Below are positions 23,950 to 37,962 of a DNA stretch of 64,000 bases, piece by piece. The notes beneath the pieces are model-generated. The model worked only from the letters and a program-made list of their open reading frames with translations. It ran no database searches and was not told the origin of the DNA. The DNA comes from Rotaria sp. Silwood1. Lineage: Eukaryota > Rotifera > Eurotatoria > Philodinida > Philodinidae. The position numbers and the translations under genes are program-made. How positions within the stretch are numbered: the first letter of the stretch is position 1; each line of letters begins with the position of its first letter. The stretch spans positions 1,233,646 through 1,297,645 of the forward strand of contig CAJNOP010000040.1 of the NCBI GenBank assembly GCA_905250075.1. Reading direction: 5' to 3'.

Positions 23950-25050
23950 ACTGAGTAAGAATAATCTAAGCATTCGTCGAGATATTTTGAACTGTTTTAA
24001 AGAATGATATGGTATTTCTAGTAAGTATTTTACGAAGAACTCTAAACATATACGGATGCAACTTGTTTTTTTTTCAATATAAGATTTTTGTTTAATATGG
24101 ATTCGACTGTCACCTTAGAATTTGTTCTCAGATAAATCAATTTTTACAAAAATACCAAGTTCAATGGACAACAATATCTAGAAGTGCGAAAATTCTAGTA
24201 AATTTCGACTGATTCTAGGAATTAGAATTTGTGCATCCCTAAGTGGTATATTGAAAACCACTTAAAGCCAGTTGACAGTGTAATTTGAAAAAAAAAAGTC
24301 ATCATATGCGAAAGATGTGCAACTACTTCGGGATAATGCTCAACCTTATATACACCTGGGTGTTATTAATTATTTAACATAAGAAAGTATCAATATAACG
24401 CGACAATCATCATTTTCAGCAGAGAAGTATTCTTTAAGACATTGTTAGAAACTGTGGAACTATGTATAAATAGTCATGATGATTATTTTGAACATGTAAT
24501 ATAACAATATGTAAAACTAACTCTTTACTTTGATCCTTTTTTATTCACTACTGCTGTAATTTTAAGTAAATCCTAAGTGCGAGATTCTAAAACAACTTAA
24601 CAACTTTCAAAGAAGTCTTGTTGGAATTTATGAAAATATCTGCCAGATTCAGTAACAAAATCCAAAGTCTTGATACATTTTGACACGATTCAGTTCAAAT
24701 TACGAATATATTCAATACAATCTGATTCATGGTTTCGATTAGGTAATGTGTTGAATAACAATATTAGGTTCTAAATAGCTTAGAGAAGACTCTTGTTGTG
24801 AAATACTTAGATGAAATAGTGTATTGTTTTCGTTTTTGATAAATTTCATTTTTTTAACATAAGAGTTCATAGAAAATAGTTAATATATGATAATCAAAAG
24901 CATTTTTAAGAAAACTTTGTCTATGGTGATATATCAAACCATTATAGTATTTCTTATCAGTGTTATGCTGACATGTGATCATATTCTCAGAAGTAATAAC
25001 GAATGAAATGAAAAAAAGAAGATTATTATTAACGAAAAAAGGAAGCTTGG
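23950..25050. other. AT-rich intergenic region upstream of the TMED gene
   Basis: No coding frame, RNA gene or repeat family recognised. It presumably includes the TMED promoter, but no specific element can be assigned. Confidence 0.5.
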
Positions 25051-25053
25051 AAC

Positions 25054-26678
25054 ATGAAGACGCTTCTCGTATTGCTTCTATTTATTTCTTCCACATACGC
25101 ATATGTCGAAGAGAGTGCTCTAACTACTTTACAAACTTTAGGTAAGATATTTTAGAATTTTATTTATTCAATAAATAATCTAACATCTTTTAGATCATTG
25201 GAACACATTTCGTATTGTCTTATCACATACACTTGATGAATGTTTTTATCTTGAAACAAAATTAGACGATACAATTCATGTCATCTATCAAGTACTTAGA
25301 GGTGGTGATTCCCTTATACGAGTCACAGTAACTAATTCATTGGGTCGTCTAGCATATACTCAAGCTAATACTGCCTTTGGTTGGTATGATGAAGAGAATT
25401 CGAAAGTTGCAGGTACAGAAATCTTATAAGGAAACTGTTTGTTTTTTTTTTCTTTTCATAAGTATATGTTACATTTCATTTTATCTTTTAAGGAACTTAT
25501 CGAATATGTTTCAAGAATGACCAATATTTTACAAAAAAAATTATTTATATAGGTGTACTTGCAATTCATAAAGATCGTATTCTGGAAGCAAGTATAAATA
25601 CAGCGAATGAGAAGAAAGCTAATGAAACTGCGATTATAGAAGAATTTTCTACGAATACTATGGTAAATTGATAGATTCATTTTTTTTTCTCATCTTTTAC
25701 GCTAACAAACACGCACATGTCAACAGTCTGGTTAAGCGATCAAAATTCTAATTGATCGAAAATCGATTTTTTTTAAATATTATATCAATTTCAATTAACT
25801 TCTAATTTTAATTGTATGAAGTATTATTAGGAATTCGTGAAACTTTATTTGACAGAGTATTATTATAAAATGTAGTACAAAAGTTTGAAACACATTTAAA
25901 ATCTCAAATAATCTTTCACTATTGAATGACTATTTTAAAGCTCTTTTATCTACCATTCGATGAAGAATATAACGGACTACATTCAGTTGATAAGTATATA
26001 AACGGTGAAAGCATTGAAAGCTGAACAAAATGCTATCAAACTCGCGTTAAAATAACGTATCTCGGTAATTCAAAAGTATTTTTTGTGGTTACCTATCCAT
26101 GGAAGTATTCATCAAAAATACGAAAATTACCAAGAAGACGAATTATTTTAACGCAAGTTTGATATCATTTTGTTCAGTTTTTAATGCTCTTTTCATGGAT
26201 GTACTTATGAACTCACAATGACTACAACAGTTACATTAAATTTAATTCAAACTCTTGACAACAATTAGATATCAGATCATTATTTGAATGATTTTAATAA
26301 ATAATATTGAATAAACTAATCCACAAAATAAAAAATGTTTGAAATTTTCGTTCTTCAATTTATTTTTTGATCCTTCTTTTTTCGTTTCATTAGCAATCAC
26401 TTCTTACGATTTCAAAAGGACTTTATCGTCTTACTGCTTATCAAACAATAGAACGAGTTCAACATGCACATGATTTATATGCGGTTGAAGCTAATGCAAG
26501 TTATGTACAAAAGTGGGCTTTATGCCAAATCATAGCAATGATTGTATGTTCAATAATTCAAGTTTTTAGTATTCGACGATTATTTAAATCAACAATATCC
26601 AGTAAAACATCATTGAGTAGAAAATCTAATGAAAATTTCAATCCACGAACATCACCATATTTTATTCTAGCTAATTAA
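25054..26678 (+). CDS. p24/TMED family cargo receptor
   Basis: p24 proteins cycle between ER and Golgi in COPI/COPII vesicles and sort cargo such as GPI-anchored proteins. Exons 25054-25141, 25194-25412, 25493-25662 and 26394-26678 join in phase to 253 residues. There is a signal peptide (MKTLLVLLLFISSTYA) and a GOLD beta-sandwich with the family's paired cysteines (DECFYLE and YRICFKND). A luminal helical region follows (ERVQHAHDLYAVEANASYVQ), then one transmembrane helix (WALCQIIAMIVCSIIQVF). Cytosolic RRLF fits the usual aromatic motif position. The tail is about 36 residues, longer than the usual 10-15, and does not end in a dilysine signal. Intron 3 hosts a foldback element. Subfamily is uncertain. 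Confidence 0.88.
25985..26213. mobile_element. Foldback element in TMED intron 3
   Basis: Arms about 25985-26085 and 26113-26213 are inverted copies. Core words gctgaacaaaatgctatcaa / ttgatatcattttgttcagt and gcgttaaaataa / ttattttaacgc are clear, and outer parts (gataagtatata / tacttatga) also pair with mismatches. There is no coding capacity. It lies wholly within a 731-bp intron, so it should be spliced out. Confidence 0.7.
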
Positions 26679-28090
26679 TAATCTTTTCTTTTTTTTCTTA
26701 AGAAATAAACTTAAAATACAAGACCAACAAACGTACAATATTCTTTTTTTGCTGTTTAACATATGGCTGAGTACTTTTTTCATAATCGCTATTATTTTTT
26801 TGCACTTAAATATCATATTGAATACGCACGTACTCATAAAATATAGCTTTTGTTGACTTTTTTTTCTTCATGGTGATTTAGTTTTTTTTGATACCCTTGA
26901 TAATATTAAACGAATGGTATGAAGAGAAAGAGAAAAGTATAAAAGCATTTTTTTGATATCATTTTCTTGTGTTCTGAAACAAACAGAAAGAATAACATTG
27001 GCTAGGGGTCTCATCCATGGTACAAGAAAAAAAAGAAGATAATAAATGACAGCACGCATAGAACTAACTATCATCATTTGCACTTACAAATTCGTGTTAG
27101 TCTTAGTTTTTCATTTCTTTCGTTCTTTTTCTTAGCACGTACACTTCTACCATTCTCTATCTTATACATTTTACTCTATAATAGAATTAATCTTTGAATA
27201 TCAAAAACAAATCCTTCACTTTTTTCTTCATCTGATCGATAAACACCACGCTTTTGGCTAAAAAACGGTTATAGAACAAATAAAAATTTACTAGGTAAAT
27301 ACATTCTATAGAAACATTTTTTCCTTGTTCTTTTTTCAAATCTATTCGACAAACTAGAACCTAGTCATTTTTTTAGCTTAAGTCGAACATGGTATATATA
27401 TTGATTGAGTACATAGTTCAATAAGATAAACATATAAATGATTGATTGCGTTGAAATGAAAATTTGAAAGTATGTCGTAGTGAACTTTTTTTACGCTGAT
27501 ATCTTCATCATTCTAATATGTGGGCTCTTCTTAAATAGCGATTCAATCGTACTGCATGAGTCGATCCTTATTGTGGCTAGAATGTCGGTTGTACAAGACC
27601 GAGTACAGAACGAATGCCTCAAAAAGAAAAAAAGAATAATGAAAAAAAAAAAAAAAACAAATGCCTCATTCCATGTTTCGTCTTTAAATAACTGCACATA
27701 GACAAAACGTACATATTCTTATATCCGATAAGCAAATAATATCGGACATCGTTCTCGTGGAAGATTCTTTATATGATATTGCATGTTGTTTCTATCAGAA
27801 ACAAACAATGCATTTCGTTTTGATTTTGTTTATACTTCATCATCATCAGTAGTGATATCATCATTTTTTTAATATGTATCTATATTTGTATACTCTTGTT
27901 TTGTTTATATTTAGTTCAATTTACATTATCTCATCAAATCAAGTTTTCGAAAGAATTTTGAATATAAATCAAAATTCCTAGTCATTCATGTGTCATCTTT
28001 TTTGTGATGATGAATATATATTTAATTATTTTAACAAAATCTAATCAACAACAGCATCTTAGCAGTTGTTTTTATCGAATGTATGCATCA
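26679..28090. other. Intergenic region between TMED and TGF-beta genes
   Basis: AT-rich with poly-A and poly-T runs. It contains the TMED 3' region and the 5' region of the TGF-beta-like gene. The short frames on both strands near 27,480-27,700 are mutual shadows without domains. Confidence 0.5.
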
Positions 28091-28095
28091 GTGTC

Positions 28096-29285
28096 ATGCT
28101 TACCGAATTATTGTTAAATTTAATTAATATTCTAAAAAACTTTATATACAAGCTTTCTTTTAAAATTTCTCTTCTTTGTTTTATTATAATGATTTATTTG
28201 TTTTGTTCATCTTATTCAGCTTCGATTTCGACATTGAATTATTTATCGTCATTGTCTTCTTCGAATCAATTTGAATTAATGTCTAATAGTTCGTATCGTA
28301 ACTTTATTCTAAGACAATATTTTATTGATTTATTTAATATATCACATACATCTCTTGTTCGTTCAATGATTTATAATCATCATATAACCAGTAGATCTAT
28401 ACAAAGTAAAGGAACAAAAGAAAAAGATTTTTTTTTTTCATCTTAAATTAGATTTCTAATTATATAGTTAAAAATACAAGAAGAAAACGTTTAAGTGATG
28501 ATACATCATTATATAGTCCAATGTTCACTTTACAATCAAGTAATTGTTTCGTAATTGATAATCAAGTTCAATCAACATTTATTTGGTCTCATTCAATAGA
28601 ATTCTTAGCTTCTATTGAACTTATCTATCATATTGATTCAATTGAAACAAAAACATTATCAATTCCATTGCATATAAAATTTAAACATTCACAAACATTA
28701 ACAGAATTTTTTACAATAAATACATATTTACAATTTGATTTTAATCGAGATTTTTATTTCATTAATATATATCAATATATATTACAGATAAAGAATCAAA
28801 GTTTAATTATTGAAACAATAATATATAATGAAACATGTCAAACATCACATACATATATAATAATATCATCAATAAATATTCATTCAAAATCAGATCAAAC
28901 ATTAAAATTAAATTCAATACTTTCCTTGGATCTTCATCAATTAAAACCAACACAAACCAATTCATTATTATCAACATGTAAAATGAAAACAATTCAAATT
29001 AAATTTGAAGATCTTGGTTTAGCTTATTTAATTATTCGACCAAAAGAATATGAATTTACATATTGTGATGGTTTATGTTCTTATTTAGCATTACAACAAC
29101 AATCACAAACATCAATGCATGCACTTTTTCGATCAATTATCAATAGAAAAAAACTCAATATTCCACAAGCAACTTGTGTACCATCACAATTTGCTGACGA
29201 TAATTTTCTTCTTCGAAAAATGGATGGTAGCCTTGAAATTTATCCTATTAAAGATGTAATTGTTAAACAATGTGCTTGCCTGTGA
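28096..29285 (+). CDS. TGF-beta superfamily ligand, divergent, six-cysteine knot
   Basis: A secreted signalling ligand. Exons 28096-28405 and 28468-29285 join in phase to 375 residues. A hydrophobic signal segment (ISLLCFIIMIYLFCSSYSA) lies near residues 32-50. The C-terminal ~100 residues show the family pattern CKMK, a KFEDLGLAYLIIRPKEYE block, YCDGLC, ATCVPSQF, and a terminal CACL. Only one cysteine occurs where most ligands have CCVP, so the interchain disulfide is missing, as known for GDF9, BMP15 and Lefty. A furin-like RRKR occurs early (about residues 108-111), far from the knot, and no RXXR lies just before it, so the processing site is unclear. The middle region is probably prodomain. 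ATG at 28096 is chosen; a later in-frame ATG would shorten the signal. Confidence 0.8.
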
Positions 29286-29845
29286 TTCCCATTTTTTGTT
29301 TGTTTGTTATGTAGACTATCAGCAAAAAAACGCTTAACGACAATTTCTTTTTTTTTGCGATTAAAAATATAAAATAATAAGACGTCAAATGATATTTTGT
29401 TTTTTTTTTTATTCTATTAATTATCAAAACGTTCGAATATTCAAAGTTTGAAAGTATACAATAAAAGATTGTTATTGAATTTATAGACATAATTAATTAA
29501 AAGAATTCAATATGTATGATAATGAGTGGGACTAAAGATCTGATGGAATGCGTCGACATGGTTCTCTCTTGAAATATCTAATCATACCCAAAAAAAGGAA
29601 AATACTATTTTACTAAGGAATGGTATTCAACTTCTATTGTAATTAATACACACAGATAGTAGAAGATTTTTAATCTTAAATTAAACTATGTTTTCCTGAT
29701 AAACGAATAACTCGAAATAAACATTGGATACATTTGAACGAAAAAGAAAAATGTATGATATGTATATACATATAAGTCTTTATGCTAGTACATACATGAT
29801 AGAACAAAAAGAAAGAAGTTCGACACAATAAAATATCTGCTTCAT
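29286..29845. other. Convergent 3' intergenic region
   Basis: A 560-bp spacer between the stop codons of the plus-strand TGF-beta gene and the minus-strand glutamate receptor. It has several AATAAA-like words and no frame of note; presumably the 3' UTRs of both. Confidence 0.6.
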
Positions 29846-32800
29846 TTAAACTTCACTCGAACCTTGTACATAATCCCAATCGACATTTAAATGATCTCGT
29901 TTAAAAAATAATTTAAACTTATCAATACTATCTGTTTCTCTTTCTAATTGCCATAGTAATTGACATGCACAAACAGATTCAGGATTTGTTATTGTTGGTG
30001 GTATAGGATGTGTTCCTATACCTTCATTTGTCCATGCACTTGATGATTCACTTTCAATATCAGTTGTTTTCATTGAAAATGTTAAATCATTATTTGAATC
30101 TGAACGAGTCTTTCCACGTCTACTTTTACCACGTTGTCGAATACAATCATGAGGTCCGATAGAATTCACTGTGTTCGATTGGTTTGTTGCATAAATACAA
30201 TCGGGTAAATGTGTTATTGACGATTGTTGTTGTTGTGGCTGTTGTTCTGGAATGATTGATGATTTTTCATGATTTTCTACCTCAGTGATAATAGCTGAAG
30301 TTGCTAGAGAAGATGGTGATAAAACTGATGCCGGTGGTATTGGCGGTTGAGGAACATTAGGTGAATCTATCACTAGTGCTGCTGGTATATTATCTAATGT
30401 TTTCTGAGTTAGGATACTTGTATGATAAGATAAATCATCTGCGCTAGCTGTTGCTATTGGTAATTGAGGTGTATTTGATAGACGACGATGATGATGATGA
30501 TGTAGCCATTGATCTGGATAAGCTGATAGAGAACGTGATGGACGACGATCACTACCAGGAAAATCATTTGTACGTAATGATGATGCAGCTGAATTAGGAA
30601 AATCTGCTTTTAATCGTAATGTATTACCAAAACGAATACGATGTAAAACTGATTTACGAAATAATGATGAACCTTCACTATAACGATAAGATGACATGTC
30701 ACTTTTCGATGTTGTTGATGAACCAAAATGACAACGAATATCTTTATTTGTTGCAAATGCACTAAAATAAAACCATAGAATTTCTTTACAAAAAAAAAAA
30801 TTAACGTAAAATCTTACCTTCGTTGATTTTTTTCTGGTTTAAATATAATTAAATAAAGTTTTGGAAAAAAGAGAAATATTAGTACAACATAAGCACTGGC
30901 ATTGGTTGCAACACATAATGAAAAAACTTTAACATCAATAGCAAAATAAACAGCAGCGAATGCTAACCATATAACACATGTTGTATACATTGAAAAACCA
31001 ATAAATTTCGCTTCTAGAAATGGGGAAAAAAATACTGAGTTATTTACAAATTTTAAGGACGGAATTTCAAAGCTATTAGGTTTCTTCAAAATAACTATAT
31101 AATATTTCTATTTAAAGAAAATGAAATTTTCAATAAGTTTTATTAGAGAAACATGGAATATCTATTCCACCTAGTGAAGACTGGTTCGATCAGTTACAAC
31201 TTTGCATTCTGTATAGCTTACCATTAAAATTTTCTGGCAAATTTCTTGTTTTAATCTAAAGAAAGCAAATTTATAATCTACTAATAAATGTACTAACTGA
31301 ACGGTACTTACAGCATAAAGTGTACATAAAAAAACGAGAAGACCATCAAAACCAAGTGGAGCTACAATACCTTGAAGTGATTTTTTACCTAATAATAATC
31401 TCTTATTTAATCAAAAAAGAAGTCTAAAAAACAAATAATAATCTTACATGTAAGTAATAAACGTCCTCCTGTTTCAATTAGAACAGCTTTTGGTGGATCT
31501 CGATAAACAGTAACAGCTAAAAATAACAAAAGAATTATTTAAAAAAGAACAAGAAGCTAATCTATGTGTATTCAAGTTTCTTACCAACAATAGTTACTTC
31601 AGTCACAAGTATAAAACAAGCTATGGCAAGTTGATGTCTTGCACTCATAAATTTTAATCGTCTGGTTATTATTTTCTTTTTACTACGTGCTAATATACGT
31701 GCTATACGATTTGTTTTTGTTACTAATGAACCATATATCATTGAAAATGATATACCAGGTAATAAACGTGTTAAAACACATATAATAAATGATGGTTTTT
31801 GTAAAACAACAAATGCAGTTAAATGACAAAATAAAATACCCATTAATATTAAATAACTTAATTCTCGTGTCGTTGATTTAACAACTGGTGTTGCATTAAA
31901 ACGTACAAATATATAAACAACAAAAAAACTTATAAGTATACCAACAGCAGCTACGAAACATATTATAATTGATAATGGATGACGAAAATTGATTGTTGTT
32001 ATTGGTAAAAGACCACAAGCTATATACAAAAGAAAAAGAAAGAAATCTATTTTTTGAAGAAAAATAAATATTAAAGATTAAGTATCGATATTGTTTATTT
32101 GGAATTTCAGAGTGTCGAGAATAACAAACTACAATAATAACTAATGTTTAATAACCTGTCTGATCCTCATTTGGCCAAAATCCAGGTGGACAAGTAAAAC
32201 ATGTCGTTTCATCCAGTACAATAGCATCACCACATGAATGACATTTCCAACAACATTTTTCGTCATCTGTATATTTCTAAAATAAAATAAAATAAATTGA
32301 GAAAACGACAATTAAAAATAAAAAAATCAATAACCTTAACATGACCCCTTTGACAAGATTCACTACAGAAACGACGAACATTCAGTTGTTCTAATGGACG
32401 TTGATCAGAAAAAAATCGCATTGCTGATGTATTTAAAGTTAATTTTCCTGTACTCCATGTTCCAACTTGAACATAATGAAGATGATGTTCGAAATCATCT
32501 GCAATACCTTGTAAATTTAATATATCATATCTTAATTAGTACAAGAAAAAAGAGATAAATAAATCATAAAAAAAAATTTTCTTCTCTCTACCTTCCAGGA
32601 CCATCACCATTTTCATCAAAAAATACTTCTTCGCCTAATAGTAAGAAAACAAAAATTTTTTTTCAAATGTAAACTTATTAAATTTTGATTCTTACCAGTA
32701 ATTCCCGTAAATCGACTACTTTTTAAAAATTGCATTAATAATGATGAATTCATACGAGCCATATCTGGACATAAACCACTTGTTCCATTACAAACTTGTT

Positions 32801-35159
32801 TATGCATTTTATCTAGACCATGTACAACAGCTAATATGGAATTAATAACAAATGCAAGTTTTGGATCTTCATTATAAGGTACTCTCTTAAGACTTTCACG
32901 TTCAGGTGTACATAATCGAGGATATTTATTTGGTCGACGAGTAGAATTATTAGCATAACCATTTAATGTACAAGCAAACTTTTGTTGCCAATATTCATGA
33001 AACCAAACATTTCGTGTATTATTATATACATGTAAATTACGAAAATATTGTTCAAAACCGGGTACACGTAATGAACGTGCTTTAATCTTATAAAACAATA
33101 TATTTATTTCGAAATTAGATGTCTTTAGAAAATAGTTATAATTCTTACCGTAATTGCACCTAATGCTACAGTTTCAGTATTGTTTGGTATTACATTAAGA
33201 CGATCTGCCCAAGCATCACTAAAAAAACAAAACATAATAAATACGATGAAGTCATACTATATATTCAGATAATCAAAAATGTAGAAAATAGTCTTATTTC
33301 GATGTAAAGACACTAATCGAATAAGACTTCACAAATTGAACTCATCGATAAGATCTCTTTCTCTATAGTAGAATCTTCGATTTTGAAATTTACTTAAGAG
33401 GCTGAATCCCCGATCTTCTAGAAATATCACAATATTGACAGTTTAAAATGCTAATTATTTATATGTAAGTTTAGTTAATTACCTAGCAAGAATAATAAAT
33501 CGTTGTGTATAATTTAATTCATTTATTGCTTGTAAAATAGCTCGAATCGAATGATCAAGACAAAAACATATAAGAACTTGTGCACGAGGTGCCCGAATTA
33601 CAAGTTGTTTGATTAATTGACTAGCAACTGTTATATTTGCACCAATGGGCTATGAAAAAAAAACAACAATTATCATTTTAAAACTAAAAAAAAATTGTAT
33701 CCTTTACCATAGTTAAATCTGCACCAATACATGCATCTTTATTAAGTAAACGACGAATAGCTTCAACACCACCACGACCATAATCACCTATTTCAATTTA
33801 AATTATTTATTAAAAGAAAAATAATAATTGTTTATTTTGAATTCTTACCTTCAGTACCAATAGTAGCAACATAACTCCATTGAAATTGTCTTATAATATC
33901 AACAATTGCTTGTGCTTGTTGAGTATCTGATGCAATAACACGTGTAAAATATTTATATTTTTCTTTATCACTTAATTGTTTAGCTGTAGCTGAATAACCA
34001 ATTTGTGGCATTTCAAATAATTGTAATATATTATGTGTTTGCATGGTAATTGAACTATCACCAGGACCAATAATAGCAGCTAATTGAGCTCGATTTCCAT
34101 TAGAAGTTGCAATTAAATCTCCAACATTTAATACTGATTTACCAATAAATTCAATAGTTTGTTCAAGAGCAACAGGTGCATACCAACATGAATCACGAAT
34201 TTGATAACCTACAGTAATATTTGGTAATATGGACTGATTTGCATTGACTATATTAAAAAATATAATAAACAATGCAATACAATAAAAAAACAAGAAAACT
34301 TTCTCTACTTTGATCAAGAATCCAGAATGTGCCTTCTACTCGATGAATACCATAGTCTTCACGAATGTCACCACTAAAGATTAAATATAGTTTTGTTTTG
34401 CTTTTAAACAAATAATTGATAATTCATATTTACCATTCTCGTAATCGACCACCTCCATGTGATGTTGGAGGATTGTGTAAGGAAAAGAAGGCGCCAATCA
34501 CGATTTGAGCTTCCGACGGTGATGAAATCGCTAGAAATATATGATGTTTTATTTTTTACATAGAGATTTAAATATAATTAAGAATGTTATTATTATTCTA
34601 TTTTGAGAAATATTGAATAATGTATTTTCATTACATTGAATATTGCAAATCTTATCGAAGAAAAATTAGTTCGTTTTTTTTGACTGTTTTCATCTACTAA
34701 TTAATAACAATCGAATCGATTCAATAGTTTCTTTGATCCGAATACCATAGAGAGTCTTTTATAGCATATTTCATTTAGATTATTCATATAAATTTCTCTA
34801 GACCAATATAGTTAAATTAAAAAATCACGGAAAAACAATATAGTCTCTTGAGATTTGCAACATAGTCGATAAAATTCTTTATGAATACTTAAAGGAGGTT
34901 CAAACATCATAATTCTCTGCTTTTTTTTCTTCATGATTCTATTCTCGAAAACAAAATAAAAACATCTCGACTTCAACTTCAACATCAAAATCACTATAAA
35001 TAATATGAATATATATACATATATACCTGATAAACGATTAAAATAACACATAACAAAATGAGAATGTGGGATGGTAGCAGATAGCCACACGATGATAAAA
35101 ATAAGGATCAAAAGACGATTGCTTCCGTATTGTGACAGGAAAAAGAGCTGTTCGAACAT
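29846..35159 (-). CDS. Metabotropic glutamate receptor (class C GPCR)
   Basis: Seventeen phase-consistent exons, from 35159-35027 to 30761-29846, give about 1162 residues. Hydrophobic signal region, then Venus-flytrap domain (SPSEAQIVIGAFFSLHNPP, ILPNITVGYQIRDSCWY, YSATAKQLSDK, EGDYGRGGVEA, ASDAWADR, DPKLAFVINS). Residues aligned with glutamate ligands of vertebrate receptors (Ser-Ser in DSSI, Thr in YSAT, Tyr in GDYG, Asp in SDAW, Lys in DPKL) are kept, so glutamate binding is likely. The cysteine-rich domain (CSESCQRGH, CCWKCHSCG, CFTCPPGFWPN) precedes seven helices, with LLTKTNR-type SLVTKTNRIARI and EAKFIGFSMYTTCVIWLAF near helices 3 and 6-7. The ~300-residue tail is low-complexity, with HHHHHRR and poly-Gln. 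Subgroup is unresolved; the flytrap looks closest to group I. Confidence 0.93.
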
Positions 35160-35960
35160 CGAAATGATAATAACAATAACAGGAGATGATGGTAGCAAGG
35201 CAACAAATAAAAATAAAATAGATCAAAAATTAAAGTTTCTATGATGGCATGACGTGACGGGTACATCGATCTTGATAGAATAAATATAGTTTCGAATGTA
35301 AACGTTGATAGAACATTAGGAGCCATTGTAAAGCTGCATGGTGTTTTATTTTTGCTTTTTATTCAAAAAGATTAAGCCTAGGAGATAAAAGCAGGGAAAA
35401 AGAAACATTGGTAAAAAAAAATAAATGATAAAAAATTTTTGAAGCAATCATTTGTCAATTTATTTTCTAATCATCAATAATCTATACTTCACCATATACT
35501 CACTATTCAATAATCCATGACATCAATGAAAAGATAATCCATCTTAGATATATTGTTCTGTTTTCTTTTTTGATTCTTTGTATTCGTCTTTACCGCTCGT
35601 TCTTGCACTCTCGTTCTGTCTCGGTGCGCGTATTTATCGATCTATCTATCTATCAATCTTTTTATCTAAAACAGCAGATCACTATTACTACTATTTTCTT
35701 TCGTCGCCGTTCTCGTCATCGTTCCCGGTTATTGTCGTCGCGCAATCACGTCTATCAGGCGATGCACACTAGAATGATGTTCAATGATTACTGTTCAGGG
35801 TTATTGGTCTTCTTCCTATCTTCTTTCTTTATTTTTTTCTGCTTGTTCGCACGCACACGCTCGTCTTTTTCCGCTCAGCCATCCTTGGCTTATAACTGTG
35901 ATATATCGGGCGAAGACGAAGAGACATTGTTGCAATCGAGTTAAGCTAGTCTTCGTTTCT

Positions 35961-36011
<51 letters not shown>

Positions 36012-37960
36012 TTTCTTACTAAATTTTTCTTTTATTGTTTTTCTCTAAGAGCAAAGAAAGATTTTAAGTTTTTAGACAATATAATAATATAATTGCAACA
36101 ATTTACGCTAATTATGGATTGACAAAGATACATGACATGATCATGATTTATATATATATACAAGCATCAAAGCACTTTGCAATAATATCAGAGAAAAGTG
36201 CAACCATCCCTTCTGAACACATTTCAATATGTCGTATGATCAATAGTAATTTGATCCGCTTGTTGTTTTAGCTGTTTTCTATCCAGGCAATTTACAAGAT
36301 ATGTAGTATACAAACATATAAATTTATAAGGTTGCCATTCACAAGTAATGCTTGTTCACTCAATCACGACATTTTTATCATTCGAGTAGAATAATCTGTT
36401 GGTGTTTTCCTTTTTTCTCTATGCTTCTCTATTTTTATCTTTTCTCAAGGATAAAAAGAAAAAAAACGAGAATCGAACGCAGCTGAATGTATGTTACACA
36501 AGCTAATTCTTTTTTCGTCAATATTGTAGCTCGTTGCCGAACTCATACAAGAAATGAATGTCACCAATTTTTGGTAGCATCGCGTCAAAACACGAGTACC
36601 CATCCGTTTCTTCATATCGCATCGTTCAAGTCATAATTCCATATCCGGCTGTTGTTTGCAACGCGAAAGAATAAGTTTTTTTTGAATGATTACACGAACA
36701 TCGTTCAAGGCTTGAGTATTAAATCGTATGGGCACACATTATTGGAAACATATTCTCTAATATAAGATCATCTAGAATAGTCTTTTTTTTTCTTTTCCTA
36801 ATGATTTCCTATTGATTCAATTTTTATTTATTACATGAACTTCTATTGATTCAAAAAGAAAAATAAGAATATTTGAATATTGTTTTAAAAATAACAATTT
36901 GCAAAAATTTCTTTCCTATCATTTACATAGTAAAATATTAAATTTGGGAACTGTGTCTGGCACATTATATATATACATATTTATATATGGAATCTTCTTG
37001 ATGGCATTACGATGATCTTTACTGTATAAATAGAAACAATCGAAGATAGATTGAAATCATGAGTTAAATTCGATGGCAAATTTTTTTATTTTCTAGAAAA
37101 TAGATCTTTGATGTAACTGTAAAAAAATGTAATTAGTGTAAAAGCAATAAGAAAATTTTACTGTTCATTTAATATCACATGTTGCTACAGTCTTAATAGA
37201 TTTGATCATTCTGTTTATTGATTTGAAGTTTTATTATTTTTCTGTAGTGCATATAAATATAATAACTGCAGCATATAGAACATTTCATTGCATTGATACT
37301 CCAAAATCTTTCTTTTATTTCTTAAATAAAAGTGAAATAAATTTTCATGTCGTACTTTGAATCATTCAAAAATACAATAGAATATCTGGGGTTCCATTTA
37401 CGCACACACTTGATTTGTGCTATTGATATAAATCTATGACTTTTTACACTGTGATTTACTACAAATCGAGCGAATATAGTCAGATTATAGAGAAATAATA
37501 TAGCAGAAGTAACTATTACCGAGTGATATGAATTATTAACGGAGTATCTTACCGTCGTTCTGAAGTTTTCTGATGGAATTTTACACACTGTCAGACTGTT
37601 GAAAAATACAAATGTATATTTATTTTATTTAACTAATTCATTTTTCACCTTTTTTATTTTATTATTAAAATGAAAAATTATAACAAAAATATGTTATCGA
37701 TAGATTTCACTTCTTCTGTGTTTATTTCAATGAGGTGATATACATACATATGATATATATAAACTGTTGATCATTTCAAGATAAATAGTACTAACTGTTT
37801 ACAAATAATAAAATGTCATGTAGACGGTAAAACTATACAAATACTGAGTGAATGAATTATCCTCAGTAATGTTTAATAGATGCCTATTATGAATCTAATA
37901 AAGTGAGCAACCTTTCGAATACGGTCATTCTTAGTAAAACTTATACTTCTAATATATTAC
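35160..37960. other. Upstream region of the glutamate receptor, no gene called
   Basis: Includes a GC-richer patch at about 35,580-35,960 and another at about 36,500-36,720, candidates for promoter or 5' UTR sequence. Open frames over the first patch have no domain and overlap each other in two frames. No confident gene. Confidence 0.45.
35964..36009 (+). repeat. (CT)n microsatellite
   Basis: An uninterrupted CT dinucleotide run of about 23 units. Confidence 0.97.
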
Positions 37961-37962
37961 TA

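Noticed and set aside
28521-29285. TGF-beta gene starting at the internal Met (28521) as a single exon
   Set aside because: It would lack a signal peptide. The upstream exon joins in phase and supplies one.
35570-36092. Overlapping Ser/Arg/Phe-rich frames
   Set aside because: Two frames are open together across a CT microsatellite and a GC-richer patch. More likely the upstream region of the receptor gene.
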